A stretch of 49,976 nt of DNA from Blastococcus sp. MG754426 (GTDB lineage: Bacteria; Actinomycetota; Actinomycetes; Mycobacteriales; Geodermatophilaceae), in the NCBI RefSeq assembly GCF_021699055.1, contig NZ_SSXC01000028.1, forward strand, positions 1-49,976. The letters are read 5' to 3'. Numbering within the stretch: position 1 is the first letter of the stretch; each line of letters opens with the position of its first letter. The notes under the pieces are model-generated. The model saw nothing but the letters and a program-made list of their open reading frames with translations, did no database searches and had not been told where the DNA came from. This document shows positions 27,782-35,361 of this stretch, in pieces. The translations under genes and the position numbers were made by a program.

Positions 27782-28348
27782 GTGACTCTGTCGTCGTGGG
27801 TTGCCCGGGCCCTGGGGGACCTCGATTCCAGCGTCTCCGTCGTCGTCTTCACGACGTCGGAGAGGGAGGTGCGCCGCATGGACGTGGAGACCGGGCCATG
27901 CGTTGCAGCAGGCGGCCGCAAGCGTGCACTCGCCGGCCTTACCCGCCAGGACCATGGGGAGACGCCCCGGCATACAGCGGCCCTGCTGACCGCGCTCACA
28001 GGTGAGCCCGCCGCCGGTGCCTTGGAGGTCGTCGCTAGGAAAGGCAAGGGTGTTCTGCACGTTTGCACCGAACGCTTCGTCAACGCGATGGCGGACGCGC
28101 GTGAGGAACTTGATCAACTCGCTGTCGAGGACCAGGCGAGAGGGAGCCGTCTTCGGGACGCGCGGATGGAGCAGTTCGACAAGGCCTGGCGCACCGCGAC
28201 CAAGTGGCCCCGACGGGTCGAGTCGACGTCGCATCGGCTTGAGCGGCTGCACTGGGCGGTGAGAGCGCGCGAGCGCGAACACGCGCTCTACTGCTGGCAC
28301 GGCCCGTCTGCACCGATGTACGAGGTGGTCGCACATCCGGGTCCATGA
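27782..28348 (+). CDS. Hypothetical protein
   Basis: 188 aa from the GTG at 27782, chosen because a TAGTGT box (27768-27773) lies 8 nt upstream, as at other leaderless starts here. A GTG at 27770 would add four residues. Segments include SVSVVVFTTSEREVRRMDVE, ALEVVARKGKGVLHVC and a charged helical C-terminal half ending in ALYCWHGPSAPMYEVV. I recognise no domain. Base composition is less GC-biased than in the flanks. A frame of similar length exists on the other strand, but its product is Cys/Arg/Pro-rich and less plausible. Confidence 0.5.
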   Translation: MTLSSWVARALGDLDSSVSVVVFTTSEREVRRMDVETGPCVAAGGRKRALAGLTRQDHGETPRHTAALLTALTGEPAAGALEVVARKGKGVLHVCTERFVNAMADAREELDQLAVEDQARGSRLRDARMEQFDKAWRTATKWPRRVESTSHRLERLHWAVRAREREHALYCWHGPSAPMYEVVAHPGP

Positions 28349-28450
28349 CGTGAGGCCATGAGCCGCTGGGGCCTGCCCCTGAAGCCGCTTTCAGGGCGAG
28401 TCCGCGACTGGCCGCTAGCCCTTCGATGCCCTCGCCCTCACCAGCCGGGC

Positions 28451-29059
28451 TCAGCGGCGCCAGAGGTCGGTGATGGTCAGCCCGCGCCTGCCCAGCTGCG
28501 TGCGGAGGACCGTCAGCGAGAGCCCCACCACCGCGGCCGGGTCGCCCTCGACGCGGCGGACGAACGGTGCGCCGAGGCCGTCGAGCGTGAACGCGCCCGC
28601 CACCGCCAGCGGCTCCCCGGTGGCCAGGTAGGCCTCCACCTCCGGCGGCGTCGGGTCGGCGAAGTAGACGACCGTGGACGCCACGGCGACGTCGCGGCTG
28701 ACCACGGCGCCGTCCCGGACGTCGAACAGCGCCTGACCGGTGTGCAGGATGCCCGAGCGCCCGGCCATCCGCCGCCACCGGTCGCGCGCCTCGGCGGCGT
28801 CCGCGGGCTTGCCCTGGGGCTTGCCGCCGAACTCCAGGAGGGAGTCCGCGCCGATGACGAGCGCGTCGGTCTCCCGCTTGGCGACCGCCGCGGCCTTCGC
28901 GGCGGCCAGGAGCGCGACGTGCTCGGCCACGCGCGGGGCCGAGTAGGCCGACTCGTCGACGTCGCTGACCACGACCTCCGGCGACAGCCCGGCCTGGCGC
29001 AGCAGGGACAGCCGGGCCGGCGACGCCGAGGCCAGCACCAGCCGGCGTTCCGCGGTCAC
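28451..29059 (-). CDS. maf: Maf-family nucleoside triphosphate pyrophosphatase
   Basis: 202 aa. LVLASASPARLSLLRQAG is the Maf signature; VIGADSLLEF and the GKP region follow. It hydrolyses non-canonical or pyrimidine NTPs to NMP and PPi, and overexpression blocks septum formation in Bacillus. Its GTG overlaps the stop of accE (GTGA), so it is the last gene of accD-accE-maf, an arrangement shared with mycobacteria. Confidence 0.94.
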   Translation of the reverse strand: MTAERRLVLASASPARLSLLRQAGLSPEVVVSDVDESAYSAPRVAEHVALLAAAKAAAVAKRETDALVIGADSLLEFGGKPQGKPADAAEARDRWRRMAGRSGILHTGQALFDVRDGAVVSRDVAVASTVVYFADPTPPEVEAYLATGEPLAVAGAFTLDGLGAPFVRRVEGDPAAVVGLSLTVLRTQLGRRGLTITDLWRR

Positions 29060-29268
29060 GCGAACCTCCCCGCGGCCCGCCAGCCACCGGGACCGGCGCG
29101 CAGCGCGCCCCGGTGGGCGTCGCCGTAGGAGGCCCAGGCGCCGACCGGGGTGGGCCGGCGGCGCGGGCGGCGCTGCGACAGCGCGGCGACGACGACGGTG
29201 AGCGCCGCCAGCTCCTCCGCCGTCGGCTCGCCCTTGACCACCCGCAGCAGCGGGGTCCCCTCGGTCAC
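29056..29268 (-). CDS. accE: Acyl-CoA carboxylase epsilon subunit
   Basis: 70 aa. [24 protein letters not shown] is the hallmark of the small AccE/PccE subunit that bridges AccA and AccD in actinobacterial carboxylases. The C-terminus is basic, with WASYGDAHR. The GTG overlaps the accD stop (GTGA) and the stop overlaps the maf start, so all three are translationally coupled. The longer frame upstream is a shadow of accD. Confidence 0.92.
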   Translation of the reverse strand: MTEGTPLLRVVKGEPTAEELAALTVVVAALSQRRPRRRPTPVGAWASYGDAHRGALRAGPGGWRAAGRFA

Positions 29269-30893
29269 AGCGGGATGTTCCCGTGCTTCTTGGGCGGCAG
29301 GGTCTGCCGCTTGTTGGCCAGCACCCGCAGCGCCTTGGTGACCTGGACCCGGGTGTGCGAGGGCGGGATCACCGCGTCGACGTACCCGCGGTCGGCGGCG
29401 ATGTAGGGGTTGGCGAGGGTGTCCTCGTACTCGGCGATCAGCTCGGCGCGCTTGGCGTCGGGGTCCTCGGCCGCGGCCAGCTCCTTGCGGTAGAGGATGC
29501 CGACGGCGCCCTGCGCCCCGACGACGGCGATCTGCGCCGTCGGCCAGGCCAGGTTGACGTCGGCGCCCAGGTGCTTGGAGCCCATGACGTCGTAGGCGCC
29601 GCCGTAGGCCTTGCGGGTGATCACCGTGACCTTCGGGACGGTGGCCTCGGCGTAGGCGTAGATCAGCTTCGCGCCGCGGCGGATGATGCCCTCCCACTCC
29701 TGCGACGTGCCGGGCAGGAAGCCGGGGACGTCGACGAAGGTGAGCACCGGGATGTTGAACGCGTCGCAGGTGCGCACGAAGCGGGCGGCCTTCTCGCTGG
29801 CGTCGATGTCCAGCGTGCCGGCGAACTGGGTGGGCTGGTTGGCCACGACGCCGACCGGCCGGCCCTCGACCCGGCCGAAGCCGATGAGGATGTTGGGTGC
29901 GAAGAGCGGCTGCACCTCGAGGAACTCGCCGTCGTCGAGCACGTGCTCGATGACGGTGTGCATGTCGTAGGGGGTGTTCGCCGAGTCCGGGATGAACGCG
30001 TCGAGCTCGCGGTCCTCGTCGGTCAGCGCGTCGGGGAGGACGGTCTCGACCGGGGCCATCTCGACCGCCGGCAGCGGGTCGAGGTTGTTGCTCGGCAGGT
30101 AGGACAGCAGCGCCTTGACGTAGTCGAGCGCGTCGTTCTCGTCCTCGGCCAGGTAGTGCGCGACGCCGGACTTGGTGTTGTGCGTCCGCGCGCCGCCCAG
30201 CTCCTCGAGCGAGACGTCCTCACCCGTCACGGTCTTCACGACGTCGGGGCCGGTGATGAACATCTGGCTGGTCTTGTCGACCATGACGATGAAGTCGGTG
30301 AGCGCGGGGGAGTAGACGTGCCCACCGGCGGCCGGGCCCATCACCAGCGAGATCTGCGGGATGACGCCGGAGGCGTGCACGTTGCGCTGGAAGATCTCGC
30401 CGTACAGGCCGAGGGAGACCACGCCCTCCTGGATGCGCGCGCCGCCGCCCTCGTTGATGCCGATGACCGGGCAGCCGTTCTTGATGGCGAAGTCCTGCAC
30501 CTTGACGATCTTCTCGCCGTAGACCTCGCCGAGGCTGCCGCCGAAGACGGTCACGTCCTGGGAGAAGATCGCCACCGGCCGGCCGTCGACGGTGCCGTAC
30601 CCGGTGACGACGCCGTCGCCGAACGGGCGCTTCTCCGCCATGCCGAAGTTGGTCGAGCGGTGGCGGGCGAACTCGTCGAACTCGGTGAACGAGCCCGGGT
30701 CCAGCAGCGCCTCGATCCGCTCGCGGGCGGTCATCTTGCCCGCGGCGTGCTGCTTCTCCACCGCGCGCTCGGAACCCGCGTGGACGGCCTCCTGCACCCG
30801 GCGCTCGAAGTCGGCGAGCTTGCCCGCGGTCGTGTGGATGTCGACGTCGTCGGGGACGTGCTCCCCGGCGTTCTGCAGTTCGGCGGCACTCAC
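29265..30893 (-). CDS. accD: Acyl-CoA (propionyl-CoA) carboxylase beta subunit
   Basis: 542 aa. It is the carboxyltransferase that moves carboxyl from biotin to propionyl-CoA or acetyl-Co[53 protein letters not shown] (oxyanion hole) and [21 protein letters not shown] (second oxyanion hole) are AccD5/PccB hallmarks. Asp in the position after [10 protein letters not shown]... favours propionyl-CoA in the family, but I cannot fix the specificity. GTG start. It diverges from birA. Confidence 0.95.
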   Translation of the reverse strand: MSAAELQNAGEHVPDDVDIHTTAGKLADFERRVQEAVHAGSERAVEKQHAAGKMTARERIEALLDPGSFTEFDEFARHRSTNFGMAEKRPFGDGVVTGYGTVDGRPVAIFSQDVTVFGGSLGEVYGEKIVKVQDFAIKNGCPVIGINEGGGARIQEGVVSLGLYGEIFQRNVHASGVIPQISLVMGPAAGGHVYSPALTDFIVMVDKTSQMFITGPDVVKTVTGEDVSLEELGGARTHNTKSGVAHYLAEDENDALDYVKALLSYLPSNNLDPLPAVEMAPVETVLPDALTDEDRELDAFIPDSANTPYDMHTVIEHVLDDGEFLEVQPLFAPNILIGFGRVEGRPVGVVANQPTQFAGTLDIDASEKAARFVRTCDAFNIPVLTFVDVPGFLPGTSQEWEGIIRRGAKLIYAYAEATVPKVTVITRKAYGGAYDVMGSKHLGADVNLAWPTAQIAVVGAQGAVGILYRKELAAAEDPDAKRAELIAEYEDTLANPYIAADRGYVDAVIPPSHTRVQVTKALRVLANKRQTLPPKKHGNIPL

Positions 30894-31065
30894 GCGTCCT
30901 CGTTCTCCTCGCTGGCGCTCGGCGGCCGCCGTGGCGGCGCTGCTGTGCTCGGGGCGTGGCGCGGAGACCGGCCACGGGTTCCGTAGCGTAGGGGAGCGGC
31001 TCGCCGCCTTCCCTCCGGAGTCCCCACCGCCGAGCGCGAGCGCCCTGTCCGCCGCCGTCCCTGGC

Positions 31066-31071
31066 TACCGT
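31066..31071 (+). promoter_or_regulatory. -10 box of birA (leaderless)
   Basis: TACCGT lies 6 nt before the GTG at 31078. Confidence 0.5.
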
Positions 31072-31077
31072 CTCCCC

Positions 31078-31920
31078 GTGCCCGACACACCCTCCTCGCG
31101 CTGGTCCGATCTCGAGCGACCCGGCCTCGACGCCGCCGCCCTGCAGGCCGCCCTCACGCGCGACACCGCCCTGTGGCGCTCGATCGAGGTGGTGCAGGAG
31201 ATCGGCTCCACGAACGCCGCGCTGGCCACCGCCGCCGCGGACGGCGCCCCCGAGGGCACCGTGCTGGTGGCCGAGCACCAGGTCACCGGACGCGGTCGCC
31301 TGGACCGGGTGTGGACGTCGCCGCCCCGCGCCGGCCTCACCGTCTCCTTCCTCCTGCGCCCCGACGTGCCCGCCGCCCGCCGTGGCTGGCTGCCGCTGCT
31401 CACCGGCGTGGCGCTGGCCGAATCGGTGCGGGACGTCACCGGCGTGCTGGCGACGGTGAAGTGGCCCAACGACCTGCTGGCGCGGGACGGGCGCAAGCTC
31501 GCCGGCATCCTCGCCGAGTCGGTCGGCGGGGCCGGTGAGGCGCCGGGCGTCGTCGTCGGCGTCGGCCTCAACGTCTCGACGACGGAGGCAGAGCTCCCGG
31601 CGACCGGTACGTCCCTGTCGGCCGTGACCGACGGGACCGTGGACCGCGGTCCGGTGCTGCTGGCCTTCCTGCGGGCGGTCGAGCGGCGCTACGCGGCGTG
31701 GCGCGAGGCGCTGGGCGACCCGGTCGTCTCCGGGCTCGCCCGGGACTACCTCACCTGGTCCTCGACCGTCGGCAGCACCGTCGAGGTGTCGATGCCCGAC
31801 GGGTCGGCGCTCGTGGGCACCGCGCGGGCGATCGACTGGGACGGCCGGCTGGTGCTCGACACCGCCGAGGGGCAGGTGGAGCTCGCCAGCGGCGACGTCC
31901 GGCACGTCCGGCGCGCCTGA
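31078..31920 (+). CDS. birA: Biotin-[acyl-CoA carboxylase] ligase, monofunctional
   Basis: 280 aa. It makes biotinyl-AMP and attaches biotin to AccA3 Lys. EIGSTNAAL, GRGRLDRVWTSPP (biotin/ATP loop), VKWPNDLL and KLAGILAES are present. There is no N-terminal winged-helix, so unlike E. coli BirA it is not a repressor. The GTG at 31078 with its -10 box gives a start close to the family start. It is transcribed away from accD, whose complex it serves. Confidence 0.94.
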   Translation: MPDTPSSRWSDLERPGLDAAALQAALTRDTALWRSIEVVQEIGSTNAALATAAADGAPEGTVLVAEHQVTGRGRLDRVWTSPPRAGLTVSFLLRPDVPAARRGWLPLLTGVALAESVRDVTGVLATVKWPNDLLARDGRKLAGILAESVGGAGEAPGVVVGVGLNVSTTEAELPATGTSLSAVTDGTVDRGPVLLAFLRAVERRYAAWREALGDPVVSGLARDYLTWSSTVGSTVEVSMPDGSALVGTARAIDWDGRLVLDTAEGQVELASGDVRHVRRA

Positions 31921-31990
31921 CGGTCCGAGGCGGACGCGCCGGGGGCGTCGCGCACCCCGCCCGCGACCGGATCGGCGGCATCCTGGTGGG

Positions 31991-32530
31991 GTGCCGTACC
32001 CCGACAAGCTGCTCGCCGACGACGAAGAGGTCGTGCGCCACCTGCACCCCCACTGGCTGACCCTCGTCCGCCCGGTGCTCCTCTTCCTGCTCGTCGTCGG
32101 GGGCGCCTCCTTCGGAGCCGCCCTGGTGCCCCCGGGCCGGCAGCAGGGGGTCTACCGGCTGGCGATCGTGGGCCTCGCCGTCGTGCTCCTGCTCGTCCTC
32201 GTCGTCGTGCCGCTGCTGCGCTGGCGGACGACGCACTACGTGGTCACCACCCACCGGCTGCTCTTCCGCGAGGGCATCCTCGCCCGCCGCGGGCGGGACC
32301 TGGGGCTGTCCCGGATCACCGACGTCTCCTACAGCCAGAGCCTCTGGGAGCGGATCGTCAACTCGGGCACGCTCACCATCGAGACCGCCGGCGACAGCGG
32401 CCCGACGGTGCTCCACCGGATCCCCGACAGCGACGGCGTGCAGCACCTGCTCAACGTGATGATCGAGGAGGACGCCGAGCGCCGGGCGCAGCAGGGCGCC
32501 GGGTGGCACGGGGACCACGGCGACTTCTGA
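31991..32530 (+). CDS. PH domain-containing membrane protein
   Basis: 179 aa. Two transmembrane helices (VRPVLLFLLVVGGASFGAAL and LAIVGLAVVLLLVLVVVPLL) are followed by a bacterial PH/bPH2 domain (RTTHYVVTTHRLLFREGILARRGRDLGLSRITDVSYSQ). The function is unknown; the mycobacterial gene in the same place between birA and gtrA/purK is of the same type. GTG start with TGGTGGG just before it. Confidence 0.88.
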   Translation: MPYPDKLLADDEEVVRHLHPHWLTLVRPVLLFLLVVGGASFGAALVPPGRQQGVYRLAIVGLAVVLLLVLVVVPLLRWRTTHYVVTTHRLLFREGILARRGRDLGLSRITDVSYSQSLWERIVNSGTLTIETAGDSGPTVLHRIPDSDGVQHLLNVMIEEDAERRAQQGAGWHGDHGDF

Positions 32531-32680
32531 CGGGACTCCTGTGACGGGTGTGCCGTGGCTTGGCACCACCTGCCCACAACTCCGATTGCAGACTGTGATC
32601 GTTCGAGTTCAGTCCGTCGACCTCACCGGTCTAGCGTCGGTGCGGGCCCGGAGACCGGTCCCGCCCGAACGAACTGGGGG

Positions 32681-34201
32681 ATGTCTGTGTCGACGCGCGC
32701 GCACGTGGCCGAGGGTCGCTCGGGGACCGGCGCGCCGAGGCGGGACATCAGGGCCCTCACCGGGCTGCGGGCGGTCGCCGCCACGTGGGTCGTGCTCTAC
32801 CACGTCGCCTGGCTCTCGTCGGCGTACCTGGACCAGCTCCCGGCGCTGCACTCCCTGCTGCGCGCCGGGTGGACCGGCGTCGAGCTGTTCTTCGTCCTCA
32901 GCGGTTTCGTCATCGCGCACAGCTACCTGGACGAGATGGGCGCGCGCTGGCGGACCGGTGAGTCCCTCCGCTTCCTCTTCAACCGGCTGGCCCGGGTCTG
33001 GCCGTCCTACGCCGTCGTCACCGTGGTCGCCTTCGCCTGGCTGTTCGCGATCGGGCAGGCCGGCTGGGCCGTCGACGTGGTCGCGCGCCACCCCGAGGCG
33101 ACGGTCGGGGAGCTCGCCCGCCAGCTGACCATGACCCAGATGTGGGGCGAGGGCGTCCTCACCGGGCAGAGCTTCAACCCGCCGGGCTGGTCGATCAGCG
33201 CCGAGTGGTTCGCCTACCTCCTCTTCCCGGTGCTGGCCCTCCTCCTGCGACCCTTGCGACGGCTCCCGGCGGTGGTCCTGCTGGGGCTCGGCTGCGCCGC
33301 GATGGTGCCGCTGTTCCTCAACGCCTACCTCCACGGCACTCCGGACGTCGCCACCAGCTGGGTGCTGCGGATCGGCTGCTGCTTCGTCGCCGGCATCCTC
33401 GCCTGCCTGGCCTTCCACGCCACCCGTCCCTCCGTGCGGTCCGAGCAGTGGGGCCTGGTCCTGTCGGTGGTCTGCGTCGTCGGTGTGGTGACCGGCAGCA
33501 TCTGGGCCCACTGGCGGGCGGGTGTCGCGGGCGGCGGCGACTACGCCGGTATCGTGACGATCCTCTACCCGGTGCTCATCGTGGGGCTGGCGCTCAGCGA
33601 GCGCGGGCCGTCACGGTGGCTCTCGTCCGGTCCGCTGGTGTACGGCGGCCGGATCTCCTACTGCCTCTACCTGGTGCACTTCGTGGTCATGGACGTGGCG
33701 ATCACCGTGGCCTGGCAGGACGTGTCGCGGCGCGGCCAGGTGACGCCGGCGGTGGCCCTCGCCATCCCGGTCATCGTGCTCGTCTCGATGGCGCTGGCCG
33801 CGGTCCTGCACCAGGCGGTGGAGGAGCCCGCCCGGCGCCGGATGCTGGCCCTCTGGACCCGGGTCGCCGCCCCGGCCGAGGGGCGCCGCCCGGCCGCTCG
33901 CGAACGGATCCCGGCCGGCGGCGGGGTGGGGGGCGGCGACGCGCCCGAGCACGTCGAGCCGGTGACGGCACGGCTGGCCGGCCACGTGCGACCGCGATGC
34001 ACGGCGACCGGCGGTCGGCCGGGGCGGAGCTGCCGCCGCGGCGCGCGCTGCCGCCGCTGCCGGCCCAGGAGACGCCGGCGCGGACGCGCACCCGTCCCGA
34101 GGTCGCCGGGCGCGTGCGCTGACGCGGGCAGACCTCCCGGGGCCGACCGTGACGGATCCGTCACGGCGCGCCTGGGCGGAACTGTCGGACCCCCTCTCTA
34201 G
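32681..34201 (+). CDS. Acyltransferase 3 family membrane protein
   Basis: 506 aa. RDIRALTGLRAVAATWVVLYHVAW is the family start with the catalytic-type His. FFVLSGFVIAHSYLDEM, RFLFNRLARVWPSYAVV, SFNPPGWSISAEWFAYLLFP and about ten hydrophobic helices follow. Such proteins acylate envelope sugars or lipids (OafA-like). After about residue 385 the sequence turns into a long Arg/Pro/Gly-rich tail that overlaps the sbcD promoter; its biological meaning is doubtful. Start: ATG 32681; GTG 32687 is an alternative better spaced from the GGGGG ribosome site. Confidence 0.87.
   Translation: MSVSTRAHVAEGRSGTGAPRRDIRALTGLRAVAATWVVLYHVAWLSSAYLDQLPALHSLLRAGWTGVELFFVLSGFVIAHSYLDEMGARWRTGESLRFLFNRLARVWPSYAVVTVVAFAWLFAIGQAGWAVDVVARHPEATVGELARQLTMTQMWGEGVLTGQSFNPPGWSISAEWFAYLLFPVLALLLRPLRRLPAVVLLGLGCAAMVPLFLNAYLHGTPDVATSWVLRIGCCFVAGILACLAFHATRPSVRSEQWGLVLSVVCVVGVVTGSIWAHWRAGVAGGGDYAGIVTILYPVLIVGLALSERGPSRWLSSGPLVYGGRISYCLYLVHFVVMDVAITVAWQDVSRRGQVTPAVALAIPVIVLVSMALAAVLHQAVEEPARRRMLALWTRVAAPAEGRRPAARERIPAGGGVGGGDAPEHVEPVTARLAGHVRPRCTATGGRPGRSCRRGARCRRCRPRRRRRGRAPVPRSPGACADAGRPPGADRDGSVTARLGGTVGPPL
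34147..34166. promoter_or_regulatory. Perfect 20-bp palindrome upstream of sbcD
   Basis: CCGTGACGGA (34147-34156) is exactly mirrored by 34157-34166. It lies 32 bp before the sbcD -10 box, inside the end of the acyltransferase frame, in the position of an operator. It does not match the actinobacterial LexA box I know. Confidence 0.55.
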
Positions 34202-34204
34202 CTT
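34199..34204 (+). promoter_or_regulatory. -10 box of sbcD (leaderless)
   Basis: TAGCTT lies 8 nt before the ATG at 34213 and spans the stop codon of the acyltransferase frame. Confidence 0.5.
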
Positions 34205-34212
34205 CTGCGCCC

Positions 34213-35361
34213 ATGCGGCTCCTGCACACCTCTGACTGGCACATCGGCCGCACCCTGCACGGCACCGATCTGCTCGCCGAGCAGGAGGAGGTGCTGGGCG
34301 GGCTGGCCTCGGTCGTCGCGAGCGAGCGGGTCGACGTCGTCGTCGTGGCCGGTGACGTCTACGACCGCGCCGTTCCCTCCGCCGACGCCACCGCGGTGCT
34401 GGACCGGGTCGTCGGCCGGCTGCTGGCCACCGGCGCCCGGGTGGTGCTCACCCCCGGCAACCACGACTCCGCCCGGCGGCTGGGCACGTTCTCCGGGTTG
34501 CTGAGCGCGGCGGGCCTGCACGTGCGCGCGGCCACCGCCCGGCTCGACGAGCCGGTCCTGCTGGCCGACGAGCACGGGGAGGTCGCCGTCTACGGCATCC
34601 CCTACCTGGAGCCCGAGGTGGCGCGGCACGAACTCGGGGTCCCCGGTGCCCGCGGGCACGAGGCGGTGCTTCGCGAGGCGATGGACCGCGTGCGCGCCGA
34701 TCTGTTCCTCCGGCCGGGCGCGCGCTCGGTGGTGCTCGCGCACGCCTTCGTCGGGGGCGGGGTGGCCAGCGACAGCGAGCGGGACATCTGCGTCGGCGGT
34801 GTGGACCTGGTGCCCGGCGCGGTGTTCGACGGCGTCGACTACGTGGCGCTCGGGCACCTGCACCGCCCGCAGACCCTCACCCCGCGCATGCGCTACAGCG
34901 GCTCGCCGCTGGCCTACTCCTTCGGCGAGGCCGGGCAGCAGAAGCAGGCCTGGCTCGTCGACCTCGACGCCGCCGGGCTGGCCGGCGTGCGCCCGGTCGC
35001 GCTGCCCACCCCGCGGCCGCTGAGCGTGCTCGCCGGCACGCTGGAGGAGCTGCTCGCCGACCCGGCCCACGAGGCAGCGGAGCAGCACTTCGTCTCCGCC
35101 CGGCTCACCGACCCGGCACGGCCGGCCGACCCCATGCGCCGGCTGCAGACCCGCTTCCCGCACTGCGTGCACCTGGACTGGACGGGGGCCGGGGCCTCGA
35201 CCGGGGGCGGCAGCTACCAGGAGCGGATGCGGGGGCGCAGCGCGCTGGAGATCGCGGGCGAGTTCGTCAGCGCGGTGCGCGGTGTCCCGGCGAGCGCCGC
35301 CGAGCGGGAGCTGCTGGCGCGGGCGCTGGGCGCCGCCGACCGCGAGGAGGCGACCCGATGA
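34213..35361 (+). CDS. sbcD: Exonuclease subunit SbcD (Mre11-like)
   Basis: 382 aa. Metallophosphoesterase motifs are present in order: TSDWHIG, VAGDVYDR, TPGNHDS, and ALGHLHRPQ with the His pair. With SbcC it makes the Mre11-Rad50-type nuclease that cuts hairpins and blocked DNA ends. The stop overlaps the sbcC ATG (ATGA). The first ATG after the -10 box was used. Confidence 0.95.
   Translation: MRLLHTSDWHIGRTLHGTDLLAEQEEVLGGLASVVASERVDVVVVAGDVYDRAVPSADATAVLDRVVGRLLATGARVVLTPGNHDSARRLGTFSGLLSAAGLHVRAATARLDEPVLLADEHGEVAVYGIPYLEPEVARHELGVPGARGHEAVLREAMDRVRADLFLRPGARSVVLAHAFVGGGVASDSERDICVGGVDLVPGAVFDGVDYVALGHLHRPQTLTPRMRYSGSPLAYSFGEAGQQKQAWLVDLDAAGLAGVRPVALPTPRPLSVLAGTLEELLADPAHEAAEQHFVSARLTDPARPADPMRRLQTRFPHCVHLDWTGAGASTGGGSYQERMRGRSALEIAGEFVSAVRGVPASAAERELLARALGAADREEATR

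Noticed and set aside
27767-28336. 189-aa minus-strand frame opposite the hypothetical gene
   Set aside because: Cys, Arg and Pro-rich with no recognised pattern; the plus-strand frame has more normal composition and a -10 box. Not fully excluded.
34147-34166. CRP-type site (TGTGA-N6-TCACA)
   Set aside because: The half-sites are 8 rather than 6 bases apart and the flanks differ.
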